A stretch of 64,000 bases of DNA from Oceanospirillum sp047518265 (GCA_047518265.1 JAKZRG010000006.1:62001-126000); one strand, 5' to 3'. Positions 49,739-59,010 are shown, numbered from the stretch's first letter. Notes: generated from the sequence alone by a model not told the origin. Translations and numbers: made by a program.

Positions 49739-51292
49739 ATGAAAAAGCTTCCCATCGGTATTCAAACCTTCTCCAGTATTATCGAAAGCGATTTTGTCTA
49801 TATCGACAAAACCCCTATGATTGCTCAGCTATTGGAAGGTTCTGGTCGTTACTTTCTTTCCCGCCCTCGTCGGTTTGGTAAAAGTCTGCTAGTGGACACT
49901 TTGAAAGAACTGTTTGAAGGGAATAGTCGGTTGTTTCAGGGGCTTTATATCGAAGATAAGTGGGATTGGACAAAAAACTATCCTGTATTACGTTTTGATT
50001 TTGCCGATGGCCCTTTTAACAGTGTGCAAGCTTTAGAAAGTGAGTTGCGTTGTCAGCTTAAACTACAAATGGAATACCACGGTATTGAATGTGATGCTGA
50101 GAGTATTCCCGCACTATTTCGAGCATTGATCAGAGCTGTTGAGCAGAAATATCAGCAGAGGGTGATCGTGCTGGTCGATGAGTACGATAAACCCATACTG
50201 GATAATATAGATAATCCTGATCTGGCAGCAGAAGTTAGAGAGTCTCTGAAAAGTTTCTACTCTGTGTTAAAGAGCCAGGATGCTCATATTCAGTTCTCCT
50301 TTATGACTGGAGTGAGCAAGTTTTCCAAGGTCAGCTTGTTTAGTGGTTTAAATCAGATTCAAGATATTACGCTGGATCGTCGTTATAGCACGATTTGCGG
50401 TTATACCGAGCAGAACCTACAAACAGAATTTGCTCAACATCTGCAAGGTGTGGATTGGCAGAAACTGAAGCAATGGTACAACGGCTACCACTTTGACGGT
50501 GAGGCGGTTTATAACCCCTACGATATTCTGCTTTTTATCGAGGGTGGCTACAGATATCGCAATTATTGGTTTGAAACTGGCAGCCCTTCTTTCCTACTCA
50601 AATTGTTTAAACAGCGGCAGTACTTTTTGCCTCAGTTAGAACAGCTTGAAGTAGGTGAAGAGATACTGGATTCCTTTGATATTGAACGTATTGATCCTAT
50701 TACCCTGCTATTTCAAACCGGCTACCTTACGCTGGATGAGATCTGTGAAACGGGTTTTGGTGATCTGAGCTATCGACTCAAGGTACCCAATCAAGAAGTA
50801 CGTTCAGCCCTTAATACCCATTTTATTCAAGCCTACGGCGAGCTGGACTCCAGCAGTATGCGGTGGCGACAAGAGATCTTTCAGGTATTAAATATCGGTG
50901 ATTTGGAGGGTTTGCAAAAGCAGATCACCCGCTTATTTGCTGCTATCCCTTGGCGCAACTTTACCCATAACGACTTACCAGAATTTGAAGGTTATTACGC
51001 CTCAGTACTGTACGCCTTTTTTGCCAGCCTGAACGCCACCATCATCCCGGAAGATATTAGCCTACGCGGACAAGCGGATATGACGATAATCTTGGGTGAC
51101 TATATCTACGTGATGGAATTTAAACGGGATACCCATACTGACTACCAGATCCAACAACCAAACCCCGCACTGGAACAGATCAAACAGCAGCAATATGCCG
51201 CTAAATATCAAGACTCAAGCAAAACTGTTTTTCAGGTAGGGATGATTTTTAATACTCAGGTGAGAAATCTGGTACAGATGGATTGGGTTTAG
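49739..51292 (+). CDS. AAA-ATPase-like / PD-(D/E)XK nuclease family protein
   Basis: 517-aa protein of the AAA-ATPase_like plus PDDEXK_9 family. The N-terminus is KKLPIGIQTFSSIIESDFVYIDKT, then a P-loop-like RYFLSRPRRFGKSLLVDTLKELF, a Walker B-like VIVLVDEYDKPILDN, and a C-terminal nuclease-like core with RGQADMTIILGDYIYVMEFK (the D and ExK of PD-(D/E)XK). These genes occur in many patchy copies across bacteria; the role is unproven, with links suggested to mobile or defence DNA. No good ribosome site is seen before the ATG. A small repeat-rich ORF follows nine bases later. Confidence 0.88.
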   Translation: MKKLPIGIQTFSSIIESDFVYIDKTPMIAQLLEGSGRYFLSRPRRFGKSLLVDTLKELFEGNSRLFQGLYIEDKWDWTKNYPVLRFDFADGPFNSVQALESELRCQLKLQMEYHGIECDAESIPALFRALIRAVEQKYQQRVIVLVDEYDKPILDNIDNPDLAAEVRESLKSFYSVLKSQDAHIQFSFMTGVSKFSKVSLFSGLNQIQDITLDRRYSTICGYTEQNLQTEFAQHLQGVDWQKLKQWYNGYHFDGEAVYNPYDILLFIEGGYRYRNYWFETGSPSFLLKLFKQRQYFLPQLEQLEVGEEILDSFDIERIDPITLLFQTGYLTLDEICETGFGDLSYRLKVPNQEVRSALNTHFIQAYGELDSSSMRWRQEIFQVLNIGDLEGLQKQITRLFAAIPWRNFTHNDLPEFEGYYASVLYAFFASLNATIIPEDISLRGQADMTIILGDYIYVMEFKRDTHTDYQIQQPNPALEQIKQQQYAAKYQDSSKTVFQVGMIFNTQVRNLVQMDWV

Positions 51293-51301
51293 GAGGAAGC
51301 A

Positions 51302-51619
51302 ATGAAGAAGGATTATCTGGGTTCTACTGATAGCCATTCCTCTAATGAACAGCCTTTGAAATATTACCGAGATTTAAAAAATGTTATCGATACAGCTCGT
51401 GACGAAGGTAGAGAAGAAGGCCTGGAAAAGGGCATAGAGCAAGGTCTTGAACGAGGACTTGAACAGGGTATCGAGCAAGGTCTTGAACAGAGTAAATGGG
51501 GAACCGCAAAGAAATTGCTGCAGATGAATATGATGACGGATGCTCAGATTGCTGAAATAACAGGGTTGAGTATTTCTGAAATTATTGGGCTACGAACTGA
51601 GAATAAGGGCTCTGAGTAG
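51302..51619 (+). CDS. Small protein with charged GLEQG repeats
   Basis: 105 aa. The middle is an E-G-L-E-K-G type repeat (about residues 37-63), encoded by 12-bp near-repeats of GGTCTTGAACGA type. It is followed by a short helical part with TDAQIAEITGLSISEI. This tail is typical of the C-terminus of Rpn/PD-(D/E)XK transposase-like nucleases, so the gene may be a detached tail or a remnant. An AGGAGG site ends seven bases before the ATG, supporting translation. It is coupled to the upstream ATPase/nuclease gene (nine-base gap). Confidence 0.65.
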   Translation: MKKDYLGSTDSHSSNEQPLKYYRDLKNVIDTARDEGREEGLEKGIEQGLERGLEQGIEQGLEQSKWGTAKKLLQMNMMTDAQIAEITGLSISEIIGLRTENKGSE

Positions 51620-51663
51620 TGTCTGGGGCTCTCTAAATTAACTATTAAAAATGCCTAAGTTAG

Positions 51664-51687
51664 AGCCGCTTATTCCATTAAGCGGCT
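51664..51687. terminator. Hairpin after the ATPase/nuclease pair
   Basis: AGCCGCTTA / TAAGCGGCT stem with a short loop, then TATTCAG. There is no real T-tract, so termination is uncertain. It lies between convergent genes. Confidence 0.4.
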
Positions 51688-51721
51688 TATTCAGTACAAG
51701 CCTAATTTGAATAAATCATAA

Positions 51722-52645
51722 TCAAATCTCGATACTAATCCCTTCCACAAACCTCTCCATTTCCTCCAAGCTAAACCCTTTTATCGTAAAGCATTGCTCC
51801 ACTAGAGCATCACGTTGCTGTTCGTTTAGGCCATTGGCGGCGAGGCTATGGAATTTATCTACCAGTTCTTGTTCCGTCAGCGGATTTTCTGGATTACCAC
51901 GGGCGATACTGGGTTCTGATAGTAGCTCGGTGCCATCTTTGAGCAAGATACGGGCATGGGCCCAGCGTTCTTCTGGGAAGAGGGCGTTGTAATTTTCTTC
52001 TTCGTGAGTGATTACCTTGTTACTTAGGTTTTTTCGGGTGGGGTTAAACAATCCGTGGTCATTCTCGGCTACGGAACCGGCGGTAATTACATCGTCCATA
52101 ATAGCGGTGGCAACGGAGAAAGGCAGGCTGTACTGAGCTTGCTCTGTGGTATCCGGTTGTTTCACATGCAGTCGGGTGGCTTCGTGGAAACTGTGGATAT
52201 GGATCTCGTCAATATCCTCAGCTTTTAACTCATGCTGCTGACGGATTTGACGTACGGCTTCTACGGCTGGTTGTGCCCAACGGCAGACAGGGTAGGCTTT
52301 AAAGTACTGCTCCATGATATACCAGCGTTCTCCCAGATCGGCCCAGATATCGGTCACATCATCAGAGGTCAGGGTAATGGCCGGTGCGCCGGTAAAACCG
52401 GCTTTCGCCATTAGTGCTGCACTGATACCAGTTAAAGCTCCCCCAGCCTGAGCCGTCTTTCACCATAGTCGGGTGATCGATACAGCGCATCATCTGGCTA
52501 CGTGGGCCGTAGAATTCTGCGGGGCTTAGGGCTTCTTTGGTTTTTGTTTCATTCAGATAGTGCAGACGGGCGGCAATGGCAATACTGTTCCAGGCGCCAG
52601 AGGTATGGTAATCATCGGCGGTGGCATGCAGAGTAATACCGCAAT
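51722..52645 (-). pseudogene. MmgE/PrpD-family gene, 5'-truncated and frameshifted
   Basis: The main open part (52411-51722, 229 codons) is the C-terminal half of an MmgE/PrpD protein (GFTGAPAITLTSDD, YFKAYPVCRWAQPAVEA, DEIHIHSFHEATRL). Upstream in another frame (about 52645-52430) the same protein is readable: ITLHATADDYHTSGAWNSIA, EFYGPRSQMMRCIDHPTM, then VKDGSGWG. The frames join at a run of five G (about 52437-52441), where four would keep the frame. The N-terminal part of the gene is missing. Just upstream another frame gives a membrane-transporter-like stretch (IALFGLMIPVLSLIGQGIGYL), as if two genes were joined by a deletion. Confidence 0.82.
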
Positions 52646-53013
52646 AACGGCTGGCAGATAACCGATCCCCTGACCGATCAGAGATAGCACTGGAATCATT
52701 AAGCCAAATAAGGCAATAGAGGTGGGAATACGGTCGTTTTTCGTAGAGACACTTTTGTTTAGGTGCTTATTGTTGGAGTGACTTACTGCGTGAGTGCATA
52801 TCGTCTGCTAGCTACAGTACGCTGATCGATGGGAGAAATTTGAAATAAAAGCGACATTTTAGAATGCTTATGCGACATGATTTTGATGTGTGATTTCTCT
52901 GCCAAGCTAAAAAACACGGTCTGAAATACTTATAATGAATGACTTATTTTTTGTTTGGGTATGTAGAATAAGTAGAGTTATTCTGAACAATATTTAAAGA
53001 AGGAACTTTGTAT
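52646..53013. other. Decayed region with repeat half-element
   Basis: 368 bp. It holds the transporter-like fragment on the minus strand (about 52740-52640), one arm of the CCTAAACAA family (TTGTTTAGG at 52755-52763, followed by TGCTTA as in the copy at 37291) and an A+T-rich promoter region for the gene at 53014. Confidence 0.55.
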
Positions 53014-53694
53014 ATGAACTCTCGTGGCCAAGTGAATCGTGATAATTCAGATAATCGGATGGATATTGTGCAAGTCGGATCTGTAAGGTATGTACAGGTA
53101 CAGCAATTCTTATCCGCTAAGGAACGTGACGAATTTGTTTGCCGGATGCATGCCCATAAAAATTCGTTTAGCTCTCTTGAAACCCCTGATGATTACCAAT
53201 CTATCAGCTCATCACTGTATTTTTCCCCTGAGCACAATAAGACATGGCGCGACACGAGCCCGGTGGATATGGTGTGTGACGTACTTTCTCAACGGATTTT
53301 AGAACAGCTACCAATATTATGTGATGCTTTAGGTATTGAGCACTTCCCTGTGCAAAAGCCTTCTATTACTCTAATAAGCGGTGGGAATGGCCACTTAAGC
53401 CTTCCCCATATTGATCGTTATGATGAATCTATAAAAATAACGGTATTGTATTATATTCATAGCACCCCTAAAGCTTACCAAGGTGGAGATTTAGAGTTGT
53501 TTGAGAGCGATACTTCACTGTCTTCTGGTTATAAAGAGCAAGCGGTCACTAGCATTAACCATCAGGATAATATGTTATTAGCTTTTACTAGCGATACGTA
53601 TCATGCTGTTACAGAAGTCTGTAATGGATCTGGGGAATTTGAAGACAGTCGCTTTGTTGCTGTCAGCTTCCTTGGCCCGCAATCTACTGATTAA
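53014..53694 (+). CDS. 2OG-Fe(II) oxygenase, prolyl-hydroxylase-like
   Basis: 226-aa cytosolic dioxygenase-type protein. The iron-binding triad is visible as SLPHIDRYDES (H-x-D, about residues 130-132) and a distal His in FTSDTYHAVTEV (about 195); the 2-oxoglutarate-binding Arg is in SRFVAVSFL (about 215). YQGGDLELF is the usual strand between them. The ATG at 53014 has AAGGA nine bases upstream; a TTG at 53008 is too close to it. Substrate unknown. It lies alone among decaying genes and repeat elements. Confidence 0.85.
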   Translation: MNSRGQVNRDNSDNRMDIVQVGSVRYVQVQQFLSAKERDEFVCRMHAHKNSFSSLETPDDYQSISSSLYFSPEHNKTWRDTSPVDMVCDVLSQRILEQLPILCDALGIEHFPVQKPSITLISGGNGHLSLPHIDRYDESIKITVLYYIHSTPKAYQGGDLELFESDTSLSSGYKEQAVTSINHQDNMLLAFTSDTYHAVTEVCNGSGEFEDSRFVAVSFLGPQSTD

Positions 53695-53724
53695 AAAGAA
53701 TAATTAATCACTTAAAATTCGTCT

Positions 53725-53793
53725 CTACAAACGTATCTACTCTCTGGCCGTAATATGAGAGTATCGAAATACTTTTCTTTGGGTCTATATGGA
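53725..53793. repeat. Diverged relative of the CCTAAACAA element
   Basis: CTACAAACG...GAGTATCGAAATACTTTTCTTTGGGTCTATA lines up with the 48295-48360 element (CTAAACAAACG...GAATATCGAAATATTGTTGTTTAGGTCTATA). The ends have decayed. It contains its own small palindrome GTATCGAAATAC. Confidence 0.45.
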
Positions 53794-53809
53794 TCGTAAT
53801 AGTCGAGAA

Positions 53810-53838
53810 TAAAAAAGAGCTGACTTTAATCAGCTCTT
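53810..53838 (-). terminator. Terminator of the SUMF1-type lipoprotein gene
   Basis: AAGAGCTGA / TCAGCTCTT stem with the loop CTTTAA. On the minus strand the stem is followed by TTTTTT. It lies 64 bp past the stop of the gene ending at 53902. Confidence 0.8.
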
Positions 53839-53901
53839 ATTATGTTTAGTTTTCTTTTTAAACTGATCGTAATTTTAAGTTATTACAGCTTTAGATAATT
53901 T

Positions 53902-54945
53902 TTAGTCACTGTTTTTAACGATCCGAAAACCAAAGTGATTATTGCCTCTGTCTTCCGGGTCTGAAGCTCTGGCATAAGTTAATAGTGTTGCAGCATGATA
54001 ATTCCAAGCACCACCTCGGCGTACACGCTTTCCTTCACTACCGGCTACCTCATTAACGGGATTTTCTACACTGCTCATGCCATAAAAATCAGCGGCATAA
54101 TAATCCTGACACCACTCCCAAACATTGCCTCCCATATCGTATAAACCATAAGGGTTTGCGGCATAGGATCCCACATCAAGAGCATGCCCGGTATCGTTAT
54201 ATACACCAGGAGTATCGCCGTTATAGTTGGCTTGACTGAGACTGATATTACCATCTGCAGTTGGGTATTCTAGCTGTTGTCCACCTCGTGCGGCGTATTC
54301 CCATTGTGCTTCACTGGGTAAGTCCACGTCATAATATTCAGCAAAAGCATAGGCGCCATACCATTTCACCCAGTTAACAGGCCAATTGGCTTTATCACTG
54401 TCTAATAGCTCAAACTGGTTGCTGGTGTTGTTAAAACTCAACCAACTTTTATTATCAATATGCTCGGTTTCACCGCCACTGGTACAACCACCGGTTTCGC
54501 CCATTTGTAAAAAGACTTCGCCACTGTTAGGCGCTTCTCCTGCACCAATGATCATTTTCTCGCTATAAGTGCCACAAGGATCAGAGGTTTGCTGGGTTTC
54601 AACGCTAACCCAGCCATCGTTAATCGCAGCGTTTAAAAAGTCGATATATTGCTGATTCGTGATCTCTTTTTCCGACATTTGGAAGGCGGACAACATCACT
54701 TGTGTTTCAGGAGTGTCGTTGTTTGTAGTTGTACCACCCATGATAAAGGAGCCTGCGGGGATATCTTTTAAAACAATACTGCTGGGAAGACTTGGGCTGT
54801 TCTCAGTCTCTGTATTATTTTCGGTATTGTCTCCAGCAGTGTCGTCATCGCTGGATGAGCTGCTGGAGCTACAAGCTGAAAGAGCCGCCAGAGAACATAA
54901 AATCAGTAAGGCTTTTAAGGAATGAGGGAGGAATAGCTTTTTCAT
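53902..54945 (-). CDS. SUMF1/FGE-fold lipoprotein
   Basis: 347 aa from the ATG at 54945. It has a lipoprotein signal (KKLFLPHSLKALLILCSLAALSAC, lipobox LSAC) and a Ser/Asp/Asn-rich linker to about residue 50. A formylglycine-generating-enzyme-sulfatase (SUMF1) domain follows: IPAGSFIMGG, PVNWVKWYGAYAFAEYYDVDLPSEAQWEYAARGG, YGLYDMGGNVWEWCQDYY, VRRGGAWNYHAATLLTYARA, FGFRIVK. The active-site cysteines of true FGE (in the GGSWxCxxxxC region) are replaced (GGAWNYHAAT), so it is unlikely to make formylglycine and is probably a ligand-binding or structural envelope protein. Confidence 0.88.
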   Translation of the reverse strand: MKKLFLPHSLKALLILCSLAALSACSSSSSSSDDDTAGDNTENNTETENSPSLPSSIVLKDIPAGSFIMGGTTTNNDTPETQVMLSAFQMSEKEITNQQYIDFLNAAINDGWVSVETQQTSDPCGTYSEKMIIGAGEAPNSGEVFLQMGETGGCTSGGETEHIDNKSWLSFNNTSNQFELLDSDKANWPVNWVKWYGAYAFAEYYDVDLPSEAQWEYAARGGQQLEYPTADGNISLSQANYNGDTPGVYNDTGHALDVGSYAANPYGLYDMGGNVWEWCQDYYAADFYGMSSVENPVNEVAGSEGKRVRRGGAWNYHAATLLTYARASDPEDRGNNHFGFRIVKNSD

Positions 54946-55079
54946 TATTATTTCATCCAAGCAATGGATTATAAAATACCAAGTTTTTTTAGCATAGCCT
55001 TCAAATAGCTAAGAGACCTTAATATTTATAGTGATTAGGGGCTATTTCTGCCCCTAATTGCCAGATGGAAGAGGGAATA

Positions 55080-56345
55080 CTAAGCCATTTTCATAGCCTG
55101 AAAGCGCTTTGGTGTCATAGGTAAATGCACCAGTGCGGCCAGTAAACCAAGGCCTGCACTCACGCTAAGTGCCAAACTATAATCGCCATACCAGTCGAAT
55201 AATAAACCACCCCACCAACTACCGAAAAAAGCTCCAATTTGGTGACTAAACATAACGATACCAAATAGAGAGGCAAGGTTTTTTGTACCAAAAAGATGGG
55301 CAATACAGCCACTGGTAATAGGCACTGTGGATAACCAGAGCATCCCCATAACAATGGAGAACAAGTAAAAGGTTTCGTAGGTTTTAGGCAGTAGCATCAA
55401 AAGTATAATCAGTAAGGTACGAGTGCCGTAGATTAGAGTTAATAGGTAGGGTTTGTGCCAACGATCACCTGCCCAGCCAGCAAGGATACTGCCTACAACA
55501 TTCACTAAACCAATTAAAGCAATGGAATTGGAGGCCACTGAAGAAGGAAGGCCGCAAAAGCTGACAAACCCTGCCATATGTACAGTAATAAAAGCCACAT
55601 GAAAGCCACAGACAAAGAAGCCAATATTTAATAATTGATATTCCTTAACCTTCAAAGCATCCCCTATCGCTTGCCAGTTAAAGAGAGGTGGCCGGGTTGC
55701 TGGAGATGCTAAAGCGCTTTTTTCTGCCAAAGCTTCAGGAGCTGATAATGCATCTGCATCTTGTTCTTTTGAATCTACGGGGTCTGCCAGTAACCAAGAT
55801 AAGGCAAACAAAACAATTGTTGTACCCGCAAACAATATAAAGGTATCGGACCAGCCAATAATTGGATTTATTTTACCTAGGGCAAAAGCATAGGCAAACT
55901 GACCTAAAGAGCCGCCAGCGCTGGCAACGCCGATGGCAAAAGTGCGCTTATTGGCTGGAAACCGCTTACCTACGGCTGCCAATACAATGGGAAATGTTGT
56001 AGCACCTACACCTATTCCGATAAGAATGGCATTACCTATAAAAAACAGGCTACCGCTATCCGATAACGCGGCTAGAACTAAGCCTACGCCGTATAACAAG
56101 GCACCAAATAATAAAATACGAACCGTACCAAAACGTTCTGCCATAAGACCTGCGAGAGGAGAAACAGCCCCCCAGATTAGATTTTGCACGGCAAAACCAA
56201 AGGCTAGTTCAGACTGAGATATACCGATATCCCGATTGATATCGGGGATAAGCAAACCTGTCGATAAGCGAATGCCCATGTTATAGGCCAGAATAATGGC
56301 GGCTGCAGCGACGACCCACCAAGGGTTAACACGGATATTGCTCAT
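55080..56345 (-). CDS. MFS transporter
   Basis: 421 aa, about twelve hydrophobic helices with a central charged loop (residues 195-225, DPVDSKEQDADALSAPEALAEKS). Motif A-like PLAGLMAERFGTVRILLFG follows helix 2, and AGWAGDRWHKPYLL is its second-half counterpart. I chose the ATG at 56345, with AAGG about ten bases upstream; the frame continues to a GTG at 56420. Similar in pattern to oxalate/formate-antiporter-like (OFA/MCT) members; substrate unknown. Confidence 0.85.
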   Translation of the reverse strand: MSNIRVNPWWVVAAAAIILAYNMGIRLSTGLLIPDINRDIGISQSELAFGFAVQNLIWGAVSPLAGLMAERFGTVRILLFGALLYGVGLVLAALSDSGSLFFIGNAILIGIGVGATTFPIVLAAVGKRFPANKRTFAIGVASAGGSLGQFAYAFALGKINPIIGWSDTFILFAGTTIVLFALSWLLADPVDSKEQDADALSAPEALAEKSALASPATRPPLFNWQAIGDALKVKEYQLLNIGFFVCGFHVAFITVHMAGFVSFCGLPSSVASNSIALIGLVNVVGSILAGWAGDRWHKPYLLTLIYGTRTLLIILLMLLPKTYETFYLFSIVMGMLWLSTVPITSGCIAHLFGTKNLASLFGIVMFSHQIGAFFGSWWGGLLFDWYGDYSLALSVSAGLGLLAALVHLPMTPKRFQAMKMA

Positions 56346-56503
56346 GGGTGTTGCCTTCAAGGAGTTATGAGGGCGGCTATAGTCGTTAATTAGTTGATTT
56401 GAATCAAGTTGTTTATTCACACGTCAGAGAAGAGATTTTCTCATCTGTCTCAATTTTAATATAGACCAAGACAGATGAGCTGGAGAGCTTATGTTGAGGA
56501 TAA

Positions 56504-58144
56504 TTAAACTTTAAATTTATGCATGTGGCCAGAAAGGGCACTCGTTAACTGATTCAACTTATTACCTGCCATGTGAGTTTTATCCGCTAGGTTATTGAGC
56601 TCACTGGTATGGTGGCTAACATCATTAATCGTTTCGTTCATATGCATAGCAACAGAGGATTGTTCTTCTGTTGCGGCAGCAATTTGTGTCGACATATCAT
56701 TAATGTTATCAACTCCCTGAACAATACGGTCTAGTGCACCTGCCGCCTGATTGGCATTAGTAACGGTATCAGAAACCTGAGTATTAGCACTCTGCATCGC
56801 TTTTACTGCATTACTTACACCGTTTTGCAGACGCTCAATCATTTCCTGAATATCTTGTGTGGATTGCTGGGTTTTAGAGGCAAGAGTGCGAACCTCATCA
56901 GCAACAACAGCGAATCCCCGTCCAGCTTCACCAGCACGGGCCGCTTCAATAGCAGCATTTAAGGCTAATAAATTTGTTTGTTCTGCAATACCACCAATAA
57001 CATCGAGTACAGATGCGATATTGTTACTTTCCTGTTCCAGTTCTCCAATTAGATGCACTACATTTTCCATATCGGATGACAGTGTATTGATCTGATTGGA
57101 TGATAGATTTATAGCATCGTTTGATTCTGCAACATCCTTATGCACTTGTTCCGCTTCTCCAGAAGAGTGCTGGGCACTACTGGCAATTTCATGTATAGCA
57201 TTTTGTAATTCACTAACCGCCGTGTGCACCTGTTGTACGGATTGTTGCTGATGCTGGGCGCTACTACTGGTTTGCTCCGAGTTCTGACAAAGCTCATCAA
57301 CGACTTTAGCCATATCTTTTGTATGGAGCTGAGCCTCCGCAATCATGGTTTGTAAAAACTGGGTGAAGCGGTTAACTTGCTTTGCTAGTTGGGAAATTTC
57401 ATTGCTATTTGGAACAGGGATGCGTTGAGTTAAATCACCATTACCACTGGCCAGTTCAGAGAGCATCTTTTCAAGTTGTTTGATAGGTGCAATAACCGTA
57501 TTTGGACCAAAAATAATAGCCATTAAAAATATACCTAGTGCGAGTAGTAATACGGTAATAGTTGTCGCGGTTTCTCGCTGTTCGGTTTTAATAATAGCTT
57601 CAGCCAACTCGGTAGAACGCTGATCTATTTTTTCTCCCAAAGCATCGTATTGATCTCTCAACTCGCCAAAGGCCTTACTTTCCTGATTATTAATCAACGT
57701 TAGCGCCGCAGCATTATCACCAGAATCCGCTAATTGAAGTACTTTCAATGCCAGCATTTTCCACTGACTTAATTTGTTTTTGAATTCTTGCTCCGAGGTT
57801 ATATCTACCCCAGTAGAGGAGACTAAATCTCTTGCCTTCATCATGCGCTTTGTTGCTTGATCAATATTGTCATCAAAATCCTTTTTTGCTGAATTCCTAT
57901 CTGCACCACTTTGCTTGGCATTTATATAGTCACGCATAGCAGTGGCTGCTTGGTAGAGATCTCTATCTGCATTTAAAATGGCGCTAGTTGCTGGTGTTAA
58001 CCGAGTGGCCATAACGCTGGATTTGTCACTGACAGCAGAAATGCCCTGATAGCCAGTGAAACCTATTATTAAAATAAGAAACCCCAGTAATAAGATAGGA
58101 AGTAAAATCTGCCAGCGTAAACTGAGGCTTGAGTAGATTTTCAT
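56504..58144 (-). CDS. Methyl-accepting chemotaxis protein
   Basis: 546-aa transmembrane chemoreceptor. TM1 at about residues 12-32, a periplasmic four-helix-bundle sensor (about 35-190), TM2 at about 193-213 (TVLLLALGIFLMAIIFG), HAMP (about 214-270, IKQLEKMLSELASGNGDLTQRI), then a long signalling coiled coil. Its tip is the conserved EQTNLLALNAAIEAARAGEAGRGFAVVADEVRTLA. No C-terminal CheR pentapeptide is visible (ends GHMHKFKV). Ligand unknown. Monocistronic by its surroundings. Confidence 0.95.
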   Translation of the reverse strand: MKIYSSLSLRWQILLPILLLGFLILIIGFTGYQGISAVSDKSSVMATRLTPATSAILNADRDLYQAATAMRDYINAKQSGADRNSAKKDFDDNIDQATKRMMKARDLVSSTGVDITSEQEFKNKLSQWKMLALKVLQLADSGDNAAALTLINNQESKAFGELRDQYDALGEKIDQRSTELAEAIIKTEQRETATTITVLLLALGIFLMAIIFGPNTVIAPIKQLEKMLSELASGNGDLTQRIPVPNSNEISQLAKQVNRFTQFLQTMIAEAQLHTKDMAKVVDELCQNSEQTSSSAQHQQQSVQQVHTAVSELQNAIHEIASSAQHSSGEAEQVHKDVAESNDAINLSSNQINTLSSDMENVVHLIGELEQESNNIASVLDVIGGIAEQTNLLALNAAIEAARAGEAGRGFAVVADEVRTLASKTQQSTQDIQEMIERLQNGVSNAVKAMQSANTQVSDTVTNANQAAGALDRIVQGVDNINDMSTQIAAATEEQSSVAMHMNETINDVSHHTSELNNLADKTHMAGNKLNQLTSALSGHMHKFKV

Positions 58145-58302
58145 AGGAAAATATTCCTTGTTTTGACATAGGGGGCAAGAGCACTAACTATTATCGAGCA
58201 AGATCGGAATGAGTACATACGTCATTTAGCGTAGGTGATAAGTCTATGTTTTGGCCATAGAGTTTAACGCTAATTTAGCCTTTGGGACGTTTAGGGTGAA
58301 TT

Positions 58303-59010
58303 TTAGGTGGAAGGGTTTTCTGTCGGAGCTTGTGATGTAACGATACTGATATAGTGCTGTAAACTATGCTCTGGAGTTGTCTGAAAAAACTCATTTAACG
58401 GAACGGCTGTATTCATACGATCTATACGAAACTCACGATAAGTATCTCTTAAGTGACACCAGGCAATGAGTGTCCACTTCCCTCCCCAGTAAACCATGCC
58501 TAAAGGATCGAGTTTACGTTCTGAGTATTGACCGTCAGCACGGTTATAGCTCAGCTCTATCTGTCGTTTTTGTTCAATGGCATTGCGTAGTGTCTGACTG
58601 ATATCAGCATACTGACTATTATTAAAATAATCCGGTACCAGCAGGGTTTGCTGTTCTGTTAGGTTTTTCAGGTCATCTGGTAGTATGGCATTAATTTTAG
58701 CGATAGCCCTGCCTGCAGCACCGGCTAGTTCCTTATCGGACCAAGCTTGTACCATACGACTGCCTAATAACAGAGCGATGATTTCGCTGCGATCAAACAT
58801 CAGAGGCGGTAATTCAAAATCATGACGAATACGATAGCCAATGCCTGCTTCCCCTTCGATAGGAATGCCAGATAGCTCCAGTGCCCGAATATCCCGATAG
58901 ATAGTACGTTCGCTAACCCCAAGCTTTTCTGCCAAAGTTTTTGCTGTGACTGCCATACGGCGACCACGAAGCAGATTAGTCAGTTGAAATAAACGTTCTG
59001 CTTTATGCAC
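58303..59010 (-). CDS. WYL-domain transcriptional regulator (YafY-like)
   Basis: 235 aa. An N-terminal HTH_11 winged helix (RLFQLTNLLRGRRMAVTAKTLAEKLGVSERTIYRDIRALELSGIPIEGE) is followed by a WYL domain (about residues 140-220: IELSYNRADGQYSERKLDPLGMVYWGGKWTLIAWCHLRDTYREFRIDRM). WYL regulators bind nucleic acid or nucleotide ligands. It lies 75 bp upstream of nothing on its own strand; the ABM-type gene ends 75 bp before it on the same strand and could share its regulation. Confidence 0.92.
   Translation of the reverse strand: MHKAERLFQLTNLLRGRRMAVTAKTLAEKLGVSERTIYRDIRALELSGIPIEGEAGIGYRIRHDFELPPLMFDRSEIIALLLGSRMVQAWSDKELAGAAGRAIAKINAILPDDLKNLTEQQTLLVPDYFNNSQYADISQTLRNAIEQKRQIELSYNRADGQYSERKLDPLGMVYWGGKWTLIAWCHLRDTYREFRIDRMNTAVPLNEFFQTTPEHSLQHYISIVTSQAPTENPST

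Noticed and set aside
51302..51619. Antitoxin of a toxin-antitoxin pair with the upstream ATPase
   Set aside because: The GLEQG repeat tail is known from Rpn-type nucleases and there is no DNA-binding or toxin-like feature to support a pair.
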